Below, piece after piece: positions 27,595 to 36,404 of a DNA stretch of 64,000 nucleotides. The notes under the pieces are model-generated. The model ran no database searches and was not told the origin of the DNA. It saw only the letters and a list, made by a program, of their open reading frames with translations. A program made the translations under genes and the position numbers. The stretch covers positions 1 through 64,000 of the forward strand of contig NZ_JAESIY010000014.1 of NCBI RefSeq assembly GCF_016757215.1. The letters run 5' to 3'. Numbering within the stretch: the stretch's first letter is position 1; every line of letters begins with the position of its first letter. This DNA comes from Fulvivirga sediminis (GTDB lineage Bacteria > Bacteroidota > Bacteroidia > Cytophagales > Cyclobacteriaceae).

Positions 27595-28824
27595 CTAGCT
27601 CCCTTTTTTAGACTTATGCTTCCCCAATTCCGCCTTTTTAGGGTCATAATAATAATGACTAAGACTTCCCTCTTTGATCTTCTCAACCATTTCATCTATA
27701 ACGAATATTGGAACCAGAAACCATTCTCTAGCCTTGACTGGTTTCCCAAAACGATCCATGATCTCAATGTCTAATCTGGCAGGGCTGAAAAACCTGTGAA
27801 TCACGGCCTCTAATTTCACTCGATTGATGTTGGCAAGCTTATAAGTAGCTACAATCTCGACATCAGCCATGAGGAATGTCGGATCATTCTTAGCGTTAAT
27901 AATTCGCTTTTCGACGGCTCCTCCTGTTACACCTATTTTATGAACTATTTCACGACTCTCTTTTATGGTTGGATGATCAGATTTGCTTCTCAAAACGTAG
28001 ATTGTTCCGCTTTCTTGATCGTCTGCACTGCTTTCACCGTTAAATAGTGGGCCCGAATCTGCTGGAGTGATGAATCTACTTGTTTCATCTTTATACATAG
28101 CTCTAATGAGCGATCTTAGAAGTATGTTACTCTCAGTACCATTTGCATATATCACTCTCAAACGCGAATCTTCTTCACCATTGGGTGCCTTGAAAGTGTC
28201 ACCGATTTCAGCTATATATGCCATTTGTCCACCGACTATGATCCACTGAGTTTCTTTAAGATCTGTCTTAGTAAATCCTGCATCTTTTCTAAATCGGATA
28301 GTTGTTCTCAATCCATTATCAATGTCCTTTTTAACTGCTTCAAACAAAGGCTTAAACTGCTCAAAATCTTCGCATACTTCACGATTGGCGATTTCTTCAG
28401 CAGCACGCTTTTCTGCACGGGTTTTTACGTGTCTTAGATTGGTAATCGAGTTCTCCTCTTGACCATCCACTCCTAACTGAGCCAATAATTCATCATCGTC
28501 CAGATCATCCAATACCTCTTCCTCTACGAGGGTTGAGTCGTCTAGCAAATTTTGATGATCAATGTCTTTGACTAGAATCCTGCATTCTTCTTTCTTTCGG
28601 ATTTGATCTAGTCTTACCGCGTAAAGCCGCTCGAAAATATCTTTGTCCTCTCCATGTTGTGGAAGACGTTTATTCTCTTCTACAAACTGCTGAATCTCCT
28701 CAAAACCTGCAATGATGCGCTCCTCAGGTGGTGTATGTTTGACAACCTTCTTGGCTTCAACCTCTATACCGAGCTCAGCCAATAAAGCATCATCTTCTTC
28801 TGTTAACTTCTTTTCCTTAGCCAT
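27595..28824 (-). CDS. GIY-YIG (T5orf172/MUG113-type) nuclease
   Basis: This encodes 409 residues. The N-terminal about 250 are acidic and charged with no clear family. The C-terminal part carries a GIY-YIG fold of the T5orf172/MUG113 type: GTIYVLRS near 269, HKIGVTGGAVEKRI near 289 with the expected Arg, and KLEAVIHRFF supplying the metal-binding Glu, followed by FGKPVKAREWFLVP. GIY-YIG enzymes cut DNA. It overlaps the helicase gene by 8 bp and precedes the 120-residue gene by 3 bp. In context it is the best candidate for the cleavage subunit of the restriction-like system. Confidence 0.8.
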   Translation of the reverse strand: MAKEKKLTEEDDALLAELGIEVEAKKVVKHTPPEERIIAGFEEIQQFVEENKRLPQHGEDKDIFERLYAVRLDQIRKKEECRILVKDIDHQNLLDDSTLVEEEVLDDLDDDELLAQLGVDGQEENSITNLRHVKTRAEKRAAEEIANREVCEDFEQFKPLFEAVKKDIDNGLRTTIRFRKDAGFTKTDLKETQWIIVGGQMAYIAEIGDTFKAPNGEEDSRLRVIYANGTESNILLRSLIRAMYKDETSRFITPADSGPLFNGESSADDQESGTIYVLRSKSDHPTIKESREIVHKIGVTGGAVEKRIINAKNDPTFLMADVEIVATYKLANINRVKLEAVIHRFFSPARLDIEIMDRFGKPVKAREWFLVPIFVIDEMVEKIKEGSLSHYYYDPKKAELGKHKSKKGS

Positions 28825-30865
28825 TTGCTTGCTCTGATTTTAGTCTAGTTAAATATGCAATTCCTTCGGCCATTCGTTGCTCCCAGGGGTCAGCAGCTTT
28901 GATATCCGGTAGTCTTCCTCTCTCCTTCTTGAACTTCAAAGCTCTTTTAGCCAATTCACGCGCTTCATCCAAAGAAAGGTTTGGTTTCCTACCTGCAATT
29001 ACTTGTGCCATGGCTTTGAGACTTTGCTCGTTCATGGCTTTGGAAAGTATGGAATACGCCTCGCTGAATGGATTGATACTGTCGATCCAGTCTACATCCA
29101 ACTCCCTCACATCCATGGCAAATTTGCGCACCCCATCGATCAATGCTGTATTACCTTTGGCCTCCATTTCAGGATCATTGTTCAGCACCTTTTTGGCTTG
29201 CTGTGTGAGGTTAAGTGCAGCAATGGCATGCTGACGCACGGCCTCTTGATCTTCTGCGTCCAGCTCAGGATATTTATCTTTGATTATCTTGCCCATGCGC
29301 ACCTGAGTAAGCTCTTGGGGAACAGTTTCTTCGTCAAACAAACCTCGCTCCAGGGCTTGCTTATCTTGGGCAAAGGCTGCTATTACCTCATTAAGATCTT
29401 CTTTGCAAATACGCTGTGCATCCTCACTTTTAGGCTCGGTCAGACCTTTGATCTCTATTTGATATTGGCCGGTTTCTTGATTAACTCCAATGTTGCAACG
29501 ATCCGGATCGTAACCATCTACTCCATAGTCGTAGTTGGCATCTGGTTTCGAATCTTTGTGCTTAGGCACAAAATTAAATTTAGGTGCTAAGACTTGCTCC
29601 ATTAGCAAACTCGCAGAGATGGCCTTTAAGGTATCATTCACCGCGTCGGTCACGGTTTCCTCCGTAGCATCTGGCTCAGCAATCAGGTTGGTAAAACGTG
29701 CATTGGTTTTATTAGGTGCATCACGAGTTGCACGACCGATTATCTGTACGATTTCTGTCAAACTGGAGCGATATCCAACGGTAAGTGCATGCTCGCACCA
29801 GATCCAGTCAAAACCTTCCTTTGCCATGCCCAGGGCTATTATAATGTCCACATGGTCTCTGTTCTTTTTCGCTTCTGGTAGTTTTAATGCGGCTGATACT
29901 TTGTTTCGCTTACTGGCATCATCATCTACCAGATCGGCAACTTTCAAAATCTTTCCTGCCGGAGTTTTAATCAAATGAAAACCTGTTTGTGCATCTACCC
30001 CTTGCCATTCACCTAGCTCATGCATGATGTGGTTTACTTCCTTGATCTTGTCGCCCATGCTCTCGCGTGAGTTGACATTGGGGATGTGGATGATGGTCTT
30101 TTCTTCAGGGTTGAGCACCTGCATGATGTCCTCTGCATAGGCACCACTGTAGAAGTAGTAGCCGATATTGAGTGTCTTGAGGTACTCATAGCCATTGAGC
30201 TGATCATAATAGGTGTAGGTTACAGATTCAAACTTCGCTTCATCCTCTGGCATCAGTACCGGATTGGCATCACCACGGAAGTAAGAGCCCGTCATCGCTA
30301 CAATGTGCACCTTGTCGCGAGCCACAAATTGTTTAAGCTGCATGCCAAGCACATTATCTTCATCGGCACTCACGTGGTGAAACTCATCGATGGCAATGAG
30401 GCAGTCGTCAAATGCTTCTACACCAAAACGCTCTACCGCAAAGCGAAACGTGGCATGTGTACATACCAATATTTGGTCTTCGCTATTCAAAAAAGAATTG
30501 ACCGAATTGACCTTGCTGCCGTCCTCTCCTGGTGAGTTACAGAGGTTCCACTTAGGAGCCATCTCCCAATCATAGTAAAAACCAAACTTCGTCAAAGGCT
30601 CATTAGCAAAGCTGGAACCAATGGACTTCTCTGGTACTGCAACGATGGCCTTCTTCACTCCTTGCTTATTAAGCTTATCCAGTGCGATGAACATTAGTGC
30701 ACGGCTTTTACCAGAGGCTGGTGGCGACTTGATGAGTAAGTACTGCTCTCCACGCTTCTCATAAGCCTGTTCCTGCATGGCACGCATGCCTAGCTCATTG
30801 GAGGTGGTGGAGCCTCCGGTTTGTTTGTAGTTGACAGTTACAGAGGGTATGTGGTTTTTACTCAT
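28817..30865 (-). CDS. DEAD/DEAH-box helicase, restriction-system type
   Basis: This encodes 682 residues of superfamily 2. Walker A is PPASGKSR (GK at 52-53), Walker B DEFHH at 160-164, motif III MTGSY near 191, and motif VI QIIGRATRD at 374-382. The C-terminal about 270 residues are helical and unassigned. Such ATPases translocate on DNA and power type I/III-like restriction systems. It overlaps the methyltransferase gene by 4 bp and the GIY-YIG gene by 8 bp, so the three are translationally coupled. Sampled GC is higher than in the surrounding chromosome, suggesting horizontal origin. Unwinding and DNA translocation are inferred from the family. Confidence 0.85.
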   Translation of the reverse strand: MSKNHIPSVTVNYKQTGGSTTSNELGMRAMQEQAYEKRGEQYLLIKSPPASGKSRALMFIALDKLNKQGVKKAIVAVPEKSIGSSFANEPLTKFGFYYDWEMAPKWNLCNSPGEDGSKVNSVNSFLNSEDQILVCTHATFRFAVERFGVEAFDDCLIAIDEFHHVSADEDNVLGMQLKQFVARDKVHIVAMTGSYFRGDANPVLMPEDEAKFESVTYTYYDQLNGYEYLKTLNIGYYFYSGAYAEDIMQVLNPEEKTIIHIPNVNSRESMGDKIKEVNHIMHELGEWQGVDAQTGFHLIKTPAGKILKVADLVDDDASKRNKVSAALKLPEAKKNRDHVDIIIALGMAKEGFDWIWCEHALTVGYRSSLTEIVQIIGRATRDAPNKTNARFTNLIAEPDATEETVTDAVNDTLKAISASLLMEQVLAPKFNFVPKHKDSKPDANYDYGVDGYDPDRCNIGVNQETGQYQIEIKGLTEPKSEDAQRICKEDLNEVIAAFAQDKQALERGLFDEETVPQELTQVRMGKIIKDKYPELDAEDQEAVRQHAIAALNLTQQAKKVLNNDPEMEAKGNTALIDGVRKFAMDVRELDVDWIDSINPFSEAYSILSKAMNEQSLKAMAQVIAGRKPNLSLDEARELAKRALKFKKERGRLPDIKAADPWEQRMAEGIAYLTRLKSEQANG

Positions 30866-33615
30866 GCGGTTTTATTATTAGCGGTCATTTGGGTGTATAG
30901 TTCAAAAAGTTTTTCCAAGCGCTCAGTATCGTTTTTAAAACGTCTACCAATGTAAATACGCTCTAGCACTTCATCATTACGTTCATGGGCCTGGCGGAGG
31001 TCCGCTGGCATCTTGTCCGGATCGTACAGGTCTGCGATGGTGGCAGGAAAGTGCCGCTCTCGGGCGATGAGGATCTCCTCAGCGCAACGGGTCAGGTCTG
31101 CTCTATTCTTCTCTGTGAGAGTAGGAACTGGAAAGGTATTCCAGCCCATGGTGTTAGAATATCTTAAATCTGTCTTCATTTTACCACATACTGTGGTTAT
31201 CCACACAAGATGTAGTTTAGAAGCGATGAGAGATAGGTTCCAGAGCTCAGGATTAAAAATCCCAAAAGATAGGTCTGTAATGATTGATCCTTGAGGTAAA
31301 AGACCAACAGGTATATAATCTCTGTTCTCAGAAGAAACCTTAGGGATAATAATTACCGTTTCACTACCTAATTGGCGCACTTCTCCGAATCTGTAAGGAT
31401 ATTTTGCTAATGATTTAGTCGTTTTTCTTTGACTTTCTAAACGAGATTTCCTGTTTAGTTCGAAACGATTTAGTAACCATAAACTCTCAGATGCATCGTC
31501 ATTTTCACTTTCGTGAACCCAAATACAATATCTTGATATTCCTCTTATGAACTCTTGAGATCCGTATAATGGTCTTATAAATTTTACAGGAACATTATAA
31601 TCTTTAAGTGCTTCACTTGCTTCTGATTTGGTCATAAGTAAATGTCCACTATCATTTGGCATGTTTCCAAAATTCATCTCAGGCAAACTAAATATGGGTT
31701 TAGATGTAGGCTGAACAATAACTTCATCAGCAGGTGTGAGGTATGCATTAATATGATTACACTCCTTAAGCATTGTGTTGCCGTGGCGGTCTAAACCATA
31801 CAGTTTTTTTGACTTATCCCGATTGCGCGAAATACCAATTACATTTACTATAACAGCAGCATTATGACTTGCCAGATTCGTCCATTTAAAATTTGTATGT
31901 GCAAATTGTATTTCATTACCGGTTCTAAAAATTAAAGGCCAAAGTGTTGCGACTTGTCGTCCTTGACAAATGGAGTTGGTTGATACGAAAGCAGAAGCTG
32001 CATTGGTATGTCGGCCATATTCTGCCGCTTTCATAAACCAGCCAGCTACATAGTCCAGTGATTTCCATGAGGTGGTTTTGCCTTTGAATATCGCTTCCAG
32101 GTCAGCCTTTTGCTCATTTGATTGCCATTGACTCCCTAAGTAAGGTGGATTTCCACAGATATAGGTTTCACCTCCTTCATTTTTATAGTCCATTTCTGCC
32201 TGATCTGTGAGGCTAAACAAATTTTCTTGAAAATGCTTTACACCAGTTCCTGTAGGTGGGCATATAGAAAGCCATTCTACTCTAAGGGCATTTCCTTTAT
32301 AGATCCAGTTTTTCACATCTAATGGAAGGAACTCGGCTAGTGCAAGCTGCTGTCCTCTATAAACCACATCGCACTGGTATTCTGCTATAATCAAGGCTAA
32401 TCGGGCGATCTCCGCAGAGAAGTCTCGCAGTTCTATGCCTCGGTAGTTCGTGAGTGGTATCTCCGTCACTCGGTCAGCCTCACCCAGTCGTTCGTTGATT
32501 TCGTGCTCAATCTTTCTCAGTTCCTTGTAAGCGATCACAAGGAAGTTACCTGAGCCACAAGCTGGGTCAAATACCCGTATGCGAGAAATACGGTCTCTGA
32601 GTGCGATCAATTTGTCTTTGTGTTTTCCAGCTCCGTCAAGTTCTGCCCGTAGCTCATCGAGGAAGAGTGGGTTGAGCACCTTGAGTATATTGGGTACAGA
32701 GGTATAGTGCATGCCTAGGGCACCTCGTTCGTCCTCATCTGCCACAGCCTGTATCATAGATCCAAAAATGTCGGGATTGATCTTTTTCCAATCCAGGTTT
32801 CCCACATGGATCAGGTAGGATCTCGCAATCTTAGTAAAGCATGGTACCTCCGTAGAACCGCTGAAGAGTTCACCATTGACATAAGGGAAGGTATTTGCCC
32901 AGTTTTTTACAGCTTCTGCTTGCCTGTCAGCCATTTTGATGTCCATGGCCCGAAAGACCTCACTGATGATCTCATGGGTATCTGATGCATCGCTGGCACT
33001 CATCTGCTGCACCGTAGCAGTGAATAGTTTGTCCCCGTGAAAGATGTCTGTATCCTCAGCAAAGAAGCAGAATATGAGCCTCGCCAAGAAGTGGTTCATA
33101 TCGTGCCTACGCTCAGCAGTAGCCCAATCGGGGTTGTGTCTGAGTAGCTCAATGTAGAGTTTGTTGAGTCGGCTGGTAGCCTTGATGTCAAAGGCATTTT
33201 CACGGATCTGTTTTACAGTACTGATACCTGCTAGTGGTAAGAAAAAACCAAAATGATTGTGAAATCTGGAAAACTCACAGACTATAGTCTCACCAGCGCT
33301 GAGTTCTTCAGCCTGGAAGTCCACCCCATCTGTCGCCAGGATAAATTTGGCTTTAGCATTTGCCGTTGCAGGGCTTTCTTTCAATGACTTTAGGGTGTCT
33401 GATACCTTTCCGGCCTCACATACAGCTATATGAATATTATTTTGCTGGAGTACCCCACCGTCAATATCTGATTTATTGTTGTTGCCAGTCCTTAGTCGCT
33501 TGATGGTGGTTTCCTTATTGCCAAAGGCTTCCAAAAATTGATATGGAAACTCTACAGGATCAAATGGCTGCTCTGCCATGAGCGATACCGCCTCTTCTAT
33601 TTCTACTGCGTTCAT
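30862..33615 (-). CDS. Class I adenine-specific DNA methyltransferase (MmeI/Pgl-like)
   Basis: This encodes 917 residues. The SAM-binding motif DPACGSGNF starts at D350 and the catalytic motif NPPY is at 489-492, as in N6-adenine methyltransferases of the MmeI/type IIG and PglX classes. The N-terminal about 150 residues resemble the MmeI-type domain, but where a D...ExK nuclease site is expected I see only DIDGG and CEAGK, so it probably does not cut DNA itself. The target-recognition region (about 570-800) has about 30% GC in places while both flanks are 50-58%, as if swapped. It is first in the operon. It presumably protects self DNA while the downstream helicase and nucleases attack unmodified DNA. 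Confidence 0.85.
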   Translation of the reverse strand: MNAVEIEEAVSLMAEQPFDPVEFPYQFLEAFGNKETTIKRLRTGNNNKSDIDGGVLQQNNIHIAVCEAGKVSDTLKSLKESPATANAKAKFILATDGVDFQAEELSAGETIVCEFSRFHNHFGFFLPLAGISTVKQIRENAFDIKATSRLNKLYIELLRHNPDWATAERRHDMNHFLARLIFCFFAEDTDIFHGDKLFTATVQQMSASDASDTHEIISEVFRAMDIKMADRQAEAVKNWANTFPYVNGELFSGSTEVPCFTKIARSYLIHVGNLDWKKINPDIFGSMIQAVADEDERGALGMHYTSVPNILKVLNPLFLDELRAELDGAGKHKDKLIALRDRISRIRVFDPACGSGNFLVIAYKELRKIEHEINERLGEADRVTEIPLTNYRGIELRDFSAEIARLALIIAEYQCDVVYRGQQLALAEFLPLDVKNWIYKGNALRVEWLSICPPTGTGVKHFQENLFSLTDQAEMDYKNEGGETYICGNPPYLGSQWQSNEQKADLEAIFKGKTTSWKSLDYVAGWFMKAAEYGRHTNAASAFVSTNSICQGRQVATLWPLIFRTGNEIQFAHTNFKWTNLASHNAAVIVNVIGISRNRDKSKKLYGLDRHGNTMLKECNHINAYLTPADEVIVQPTSKPIFSLPEMNFGNMPNDSGHLLMTKSEASEALKDYNVPVKFIRPLYGSQEFIRGISRYCIWVHESENDDASESLWLLNRFELNRKSRLESQRKTTKSLAKYPYRFGEVRQLGSETVIIIPKVSSENRDYIPVGLLPQGSIITDLSFGIFNPELWNLSLIASKLHLVWITTVCGKMKTDLRYSNTMGWNTFPVPTLTEKNRADLTRCAEEILIARERHFPATIADLYDPDKMPADLRQAHERNDEVLERIYIGRRFKNDTERLEKLFELYTQMTANNKTA

Positions 33616-33709
33616 TTATTCTTGTTCGTAAGAAAGGTGGTTTTTTAATAGTCTGTAAAATAATTCATTCTCTTATAGTTTAAAATATTTAACTACAGGA
33701 ATTGAATAA

Positions 33710-34303
33710 TCATTTTTTTAAGTTATTCTCTTTTTTTTCGTGATTTTCAGCCCATTGAAGATACCGATAATAAGTAGCTTTGGACAGGCCGAGTTCCTTT
33801 TGAATCTGAGAAACAGGCACATCTGAATCTCTAGTACGCTTCAGTGCTGCCCAGGCCTTTATCTTACCCTCTTTTGAAATACCGGGCTTCCTCCCTCCTT
33901 TACGCCCGTACTTTCTGGCATGTGCTAGTCCTGCCTTTGTGCGCTCGCTTATCATTTCTCTTTCGAACTCAGCAAAGGAGGCAAAGAGATTAAACATTAA
34001 TCTGCCCTGTGAGGTGGTGGTGTCAATATTGTCATTAATACTCACGAAGTCTACTCCCATATCTTTGAAAGAGCCTACCAGATTCACCAGGTGTCGAAGA
34101 GATCTACCCAGTCGGTCTAGCTTCCAGACTACCACGGTGTCGCCTTTCCTTAGATGGCTGATCATCTTATCAAGTTCCGGACGTTCCTTGATGGCGCTTT
34201 GCTTTTCCTTAAATATCATTTCACAGCCGTACTTCTGCAGCTCTGAAAGTTGCACCTCCAGCTTTTGGTCTTGGGTGGAAACCCGGGCATAACCTATGTT
34301 CAT
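33710..34303 (-). CDS. Serine recombinase (resolvase/invertase family)
   Basis: This encodes 197 residues. The N-terminal catalytic domain has the nucleophile in GYARVST (Ser9), and WKLDRLGRSLRHL and AEFEREMISERTKAGL of the resolvase/invertase family. The C-terminal helix-turn-helix (VSQIQKELGLSKATYYRYL) binds DNA. The length is normal and the gene appears intact. It lies about 95 bp upstream of the methyltransferase gene on the same strand. The short region in front of it holds a TTTGGTGAGACTT-like repeat and a tandem 13-bp repeat, where resolvases often have their own target and operator. It could mobilise or rearrange the island. Confidence 0.85.
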   Translation of the reverse strand: MNIGYARVSTQDQKLEVQLSELQKYGCEMIFKEKQSAIKERPELDKMISHLRKGDTVVVWKLDRLGRSLRHLVNLVGSFKDMGVDFVSINDNIDTTTSQGRLMFNLFASFAEFEREMISERTKAGLAHARKYGRKGGRKPGISKEGKIKAWAALKRTRDSDVPVSQIQKELGLSKATYYRYLQWAENHEKKENNLKK

Positions 34304-34317
34304 AAAAGTCTGATTTA

Positions 34318-34336
34318 ACGTTGGTTGGTGAGACTT
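34318..34336. repeat. TTTGGTGAGACTT-like repeat, copy 4
   Basis: Reads ACGTTGGTTGGTGAGACTT; TTGGTGAGACTT is shared with the three copies at 25005-25835. It lies 15 bp upstream of the serine recombinase start, the usual place for a resolvase site. The match is short, so chance is not excluded. Confidence 0.35.
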
Positions 34337-34362
34337 ATTTATGAAACTAATTTATGAAACTA
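34337..34362. repeat. Perfect tandem repeat ATTTATGAAACTA x2 upstream of recombinase
   Basis: Two exact, directly adjacent copies of a 13-bp unit. Immediately upstream of a recombinase gene this looks like an operator or accessory binding site for the recombinase or its regulator. Confidence 0.5.
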
Positions 34363-34424
34363 TTTTGAGGTATGAAAAGGAGTAAGTTGAAAAGTTTCAA
34401 AAAACGATCATAATCGGACTCCCT

Positions 34425-35660
34425 TCAATCATTTTTATTTATAATTGATTTTAATTTACTCATATCAGCACTCAACTTTTGTTCTACCACCTTAGCATAA
34501 ATCTGAGTAGTTGAAATTTTAGAGTGCCCCAACATCTTACTTACTGATTCTATTGGCACACCATTACTCAAAGTTACTGTGGTAGCAAAAGTATGTCTAG
34601 CCAAATGAAAAGTAAGATTCTTTTTAATACCACATAAATCGGCAATTTCCTCAAGGTAAGAGTTTAATTTTTGATTAGACATCCCGGGCAATAAAGTTCG
34701 CTCATACATCACCTTAGGATGATCTTGATACTTTTCAATAATATCAAGCGCTTGCTTCAACAGCGGCACTCGAATAGTATTACTGGTCTTTTGTCTTTTT
34801 GTAAAAATCCATAATTCACCATCTACTCCTTTTGCAATATTATCAGGAGTAAGGTTCACTACATCAATATAAGCCAAACCTGTATAACAACTAAATATAA
34901 ATAGCTCCTTCACCTGCTCTAACCGGGAAATACTAAACTTTTTTTGCTCTATTGTATGCAACTGTTCCTCGGTTAAATACCCCCTTTCAACTTTAATAAA
35001 TTTTGGTTGATACTTTGCAAAAGGATCATGCTTCATCCACTCCATACGTATCGCAAGATTAACCATTTTACGAAAACGCTCCATATGTTTCATAATACCG
35101 TTATTCCCTAATGGCTTATGATGATCTTTAGGCTTCCTTTTACGAAGAAAAAATTCAAAGTCCGTAATAAACTTATAATTAATCTGAGCCAGATATACAT
35201 CAGCTGTTGAACATTTGCTTTTCAGAAACCTTTCCAAATACTTCTGAGTCGTGAAATAATTTTTCATTGTTCCCCAGGCCAAAACCTCTTTCATTTCGGT
35301 ATTATGGTAGTCAATAAGCTTACATAGTGTATGCTCTTTTTTATCAATTCCTAAAAATTCATTTCTAATAGCCTCTGCAGTAACCAGTTTATTTTGCAAT
35401 ACCATATTCTGATAATGCTGCACTATTTTACTTCTTACTTGCTCTAAATATTTGTTCAAATTTTTCACATCCTCTCGATTACCCCTAGCCAGGCCTTTGC
35501 TGGTATTCCAATTGCTTTCCTCAATGGAGCGCTTAATAGAAATATCCACTCTCTTACCGTTTACTGTAATTCTTGCATAGATTGGAGTTTTGCCATTATT
35601 GGCCTTATATTTTCTTAAATAAAAAACTACTCCAAATGTGTTTGTGTGGCCTTTCATCAT
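34425..35660 (-). CDS. Tyrosine recombinase / phage-type integrase
   Basis: This encodes 411 residues. The N-terminus is an arm-DNA-binding region (FYLRKYKANNGKTPIYARITVNGKR), followed by a SAM-like core-binding domain and a catalytic domain. Visible catalytic parts are HLARHTF (H-x-x-R), the second His in MLGHSKISTTQ and the nucleophilic Tyr in IYAKV. The box I position reads CYTGLAYIDV, without the usual Arg after TGL, as is common in Bacteroidota integrases (IntDOT lacks this Arg too). It is adjacent to tRNA-Pro and tRNA-Ser, a favoured integration site, and marks the right edge of the island. It is full length. Confidence 0.85.
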   Translation of the reverse strand: MMKGHTNTFGVVFYLRKYKANNGKTPIYARITVNGKRVDISIKRSIEESNWNTSKGLARGNREDVKNLNKYLEQVRSKIVQHYQNMVLQNKLVTAEAIRNEFLGIDKKEHTLCKLIDYHNTEMKEVLAWGTMKNYFTTQKYLERFLKSKCSTADVYLAQINYKFITDFEFFLRKRKPKDHHKPLGNNGIMKHMERFRKMVNLAIRMEWMKHDPFAKYQPKFIKVERGYLTEEQLHTIEQKKFSISRLEQVKELFIFSCYTGLAYIDVVNLTPDNIAKGVDGELWIFTKRQKTSNTIRVPLLKQALDIIEKYQDHPKVMYERTLLPGMSNQKLNSYLEEIADLCGIKKNLTFHLARHTFATTVTLSNGVPIESVSKMLGHSKISTTQIYAKVVEQKLSADMSKLKSIINKND

Positions 35661-35696
35661 ACTTAAACTATTAATTTGTTTTTATTTGATGACCCG

Positions 35697-35839
35697 GGGG
35701 CACCTAATCAAAAGTATTTTTGATATCAAACAGAAATATTTGACAGCAAACAAAATGAATTAAATATCTATTAATCAGATATTTAACCCCTTATCTGTAC
35801 CCCAAATATAAGATAAAAAAGGGGCACCGAATGGGGCAC
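35697..35839. repeat. GGGGCAC direct repeats upstream of integrase
   Basis: GGGGCAC occurs three times in 143 bp (35697, 35821, 35833), together with two related direct units TGATATCAAACA and TGACAGCAAACA (about 35722-35752). This stretch between the integrase and tRNA-Pro looks like an integrase arm-site or attachment region. I could not find a second copy of the tRNA-Pro 3' end in the window. Confidence 0.3.
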
Positions 35840-35881
35840 ATTTTTAATGAAATTTAATGTTGATTATTGGTAGGATAAAAT

Positions 35882-35917
35882 AAAAAAAACCTCTAAATCA
35901 TAAGATTTAGAGGCTTT
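35882..35917 (-). terminator. Rho-independent terminator of the tRNA pair
   Basis: A perfect 10-bp stem, CCTCTAAATC/GATTTAGAGG (35890-35913), with loop ATAA; on the minus strand it is followed by a run of U. It lies 27 bp past the 3' end of tRNA-Pro. It is A-rich on the other side, so it may also work for the opposite direction. Confidence 0.8.
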
Positions 35918-35940
35918 TGCGAGCTGTTGACTCTTTTTAG

Positions 35941-36015
35941 TCGGGGCGGCAGGATTCGAACCTGCGACCCCCTGGTCCCAAACCAGGTGCGCTAACCGGG
36001 CTGCGCTACGCCCCG
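35941..36015 (-). tRNA. tRNA-Pro (anticodon TGG)
   Basis: 75 nt without encoded CCA. Acceptor CGGGGCG pairs with CGCCCCG, discriminator A. The anticodon stem CCTGG/CCAGG holds loop TTTGGGA, giving anticodon TGG. The T-arm GTTCGAATC is standard. It lies next to the integrase and shares a promoter and terminator with tRNA-Ser. Confidence 0.95.
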
Positions 36016-36030
36016 AACTTATTTTCATCT

Positions 36031-36118
<88 letters not shown>

Positions 36119-36209
36119 AAGGTTCGTTAACCGTAATTTCTTGCTTTTTTCCAACAGTATGCCGTCCCTCGTTTGCTCTTGTCCTCACTGCTTTCCCTAA
36201 AAGCGAGTG

Positions 36210-36242
36210 CAAATATAACATAACTCTTTTCACTTTACCAAA
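36210..36242 (-). promoter_or_regulatory. Promoter of the tRNA-Ser/tRNA-Pro unit
   Basis: On the minus strand TTTG (36242-36239), 21 bases, TATATTTG (36217-36210): an exact fit to the Bacteroidota consensus. The start would fall near 36203, about 85 bp before tRNA-Ser. Confidence 0.65.
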
Positions 36243-36338
36243 TACATCCTAAAACTTTTTTAAAATATTTCTCAACCTACAAACTAAACCTGCTTTTAAC
36301 CCGTTATTTGACCAGTCTTATATTTAATAGACTTGGTG

Positions 36339-36370
36339 TTTGAGTGCAGTTAGAGCTTTTTATATATTTG
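36339..36370 (+). promoter_or_regulatory. Promoter of the BatB/BatC-like genes
   Basis: TTTG (36339-36342), 20 bases, TATATTTG (36363-36370), an exact Bacteroidota consensus. The predicted start lies near 36376, about 29 bases before the ATG at 36405. It is divergent from the tRNA promoter. Confidence 0.7.
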
Positions 36371-36404
36371 CCTCTTTGCCATCATTAATGGAAGTTTTTA
36401 TATC

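Noticed and set aside
25943-33615. Classification as DISARM because a helicase, methyltransferase and PLD protein are present.
   Set aside because: No DrmB/DUF1998-type gene is present, and a GIY-YIG nuclease is present instead; the order and methyltransferase type also differ.
35941-36015. tRNA-Pro 3' end as the exact integrase attachment core.
   Set aside because: I found no second copy of the tRNA 3' sequence at the other side of the island, so the attachment core is not shown.
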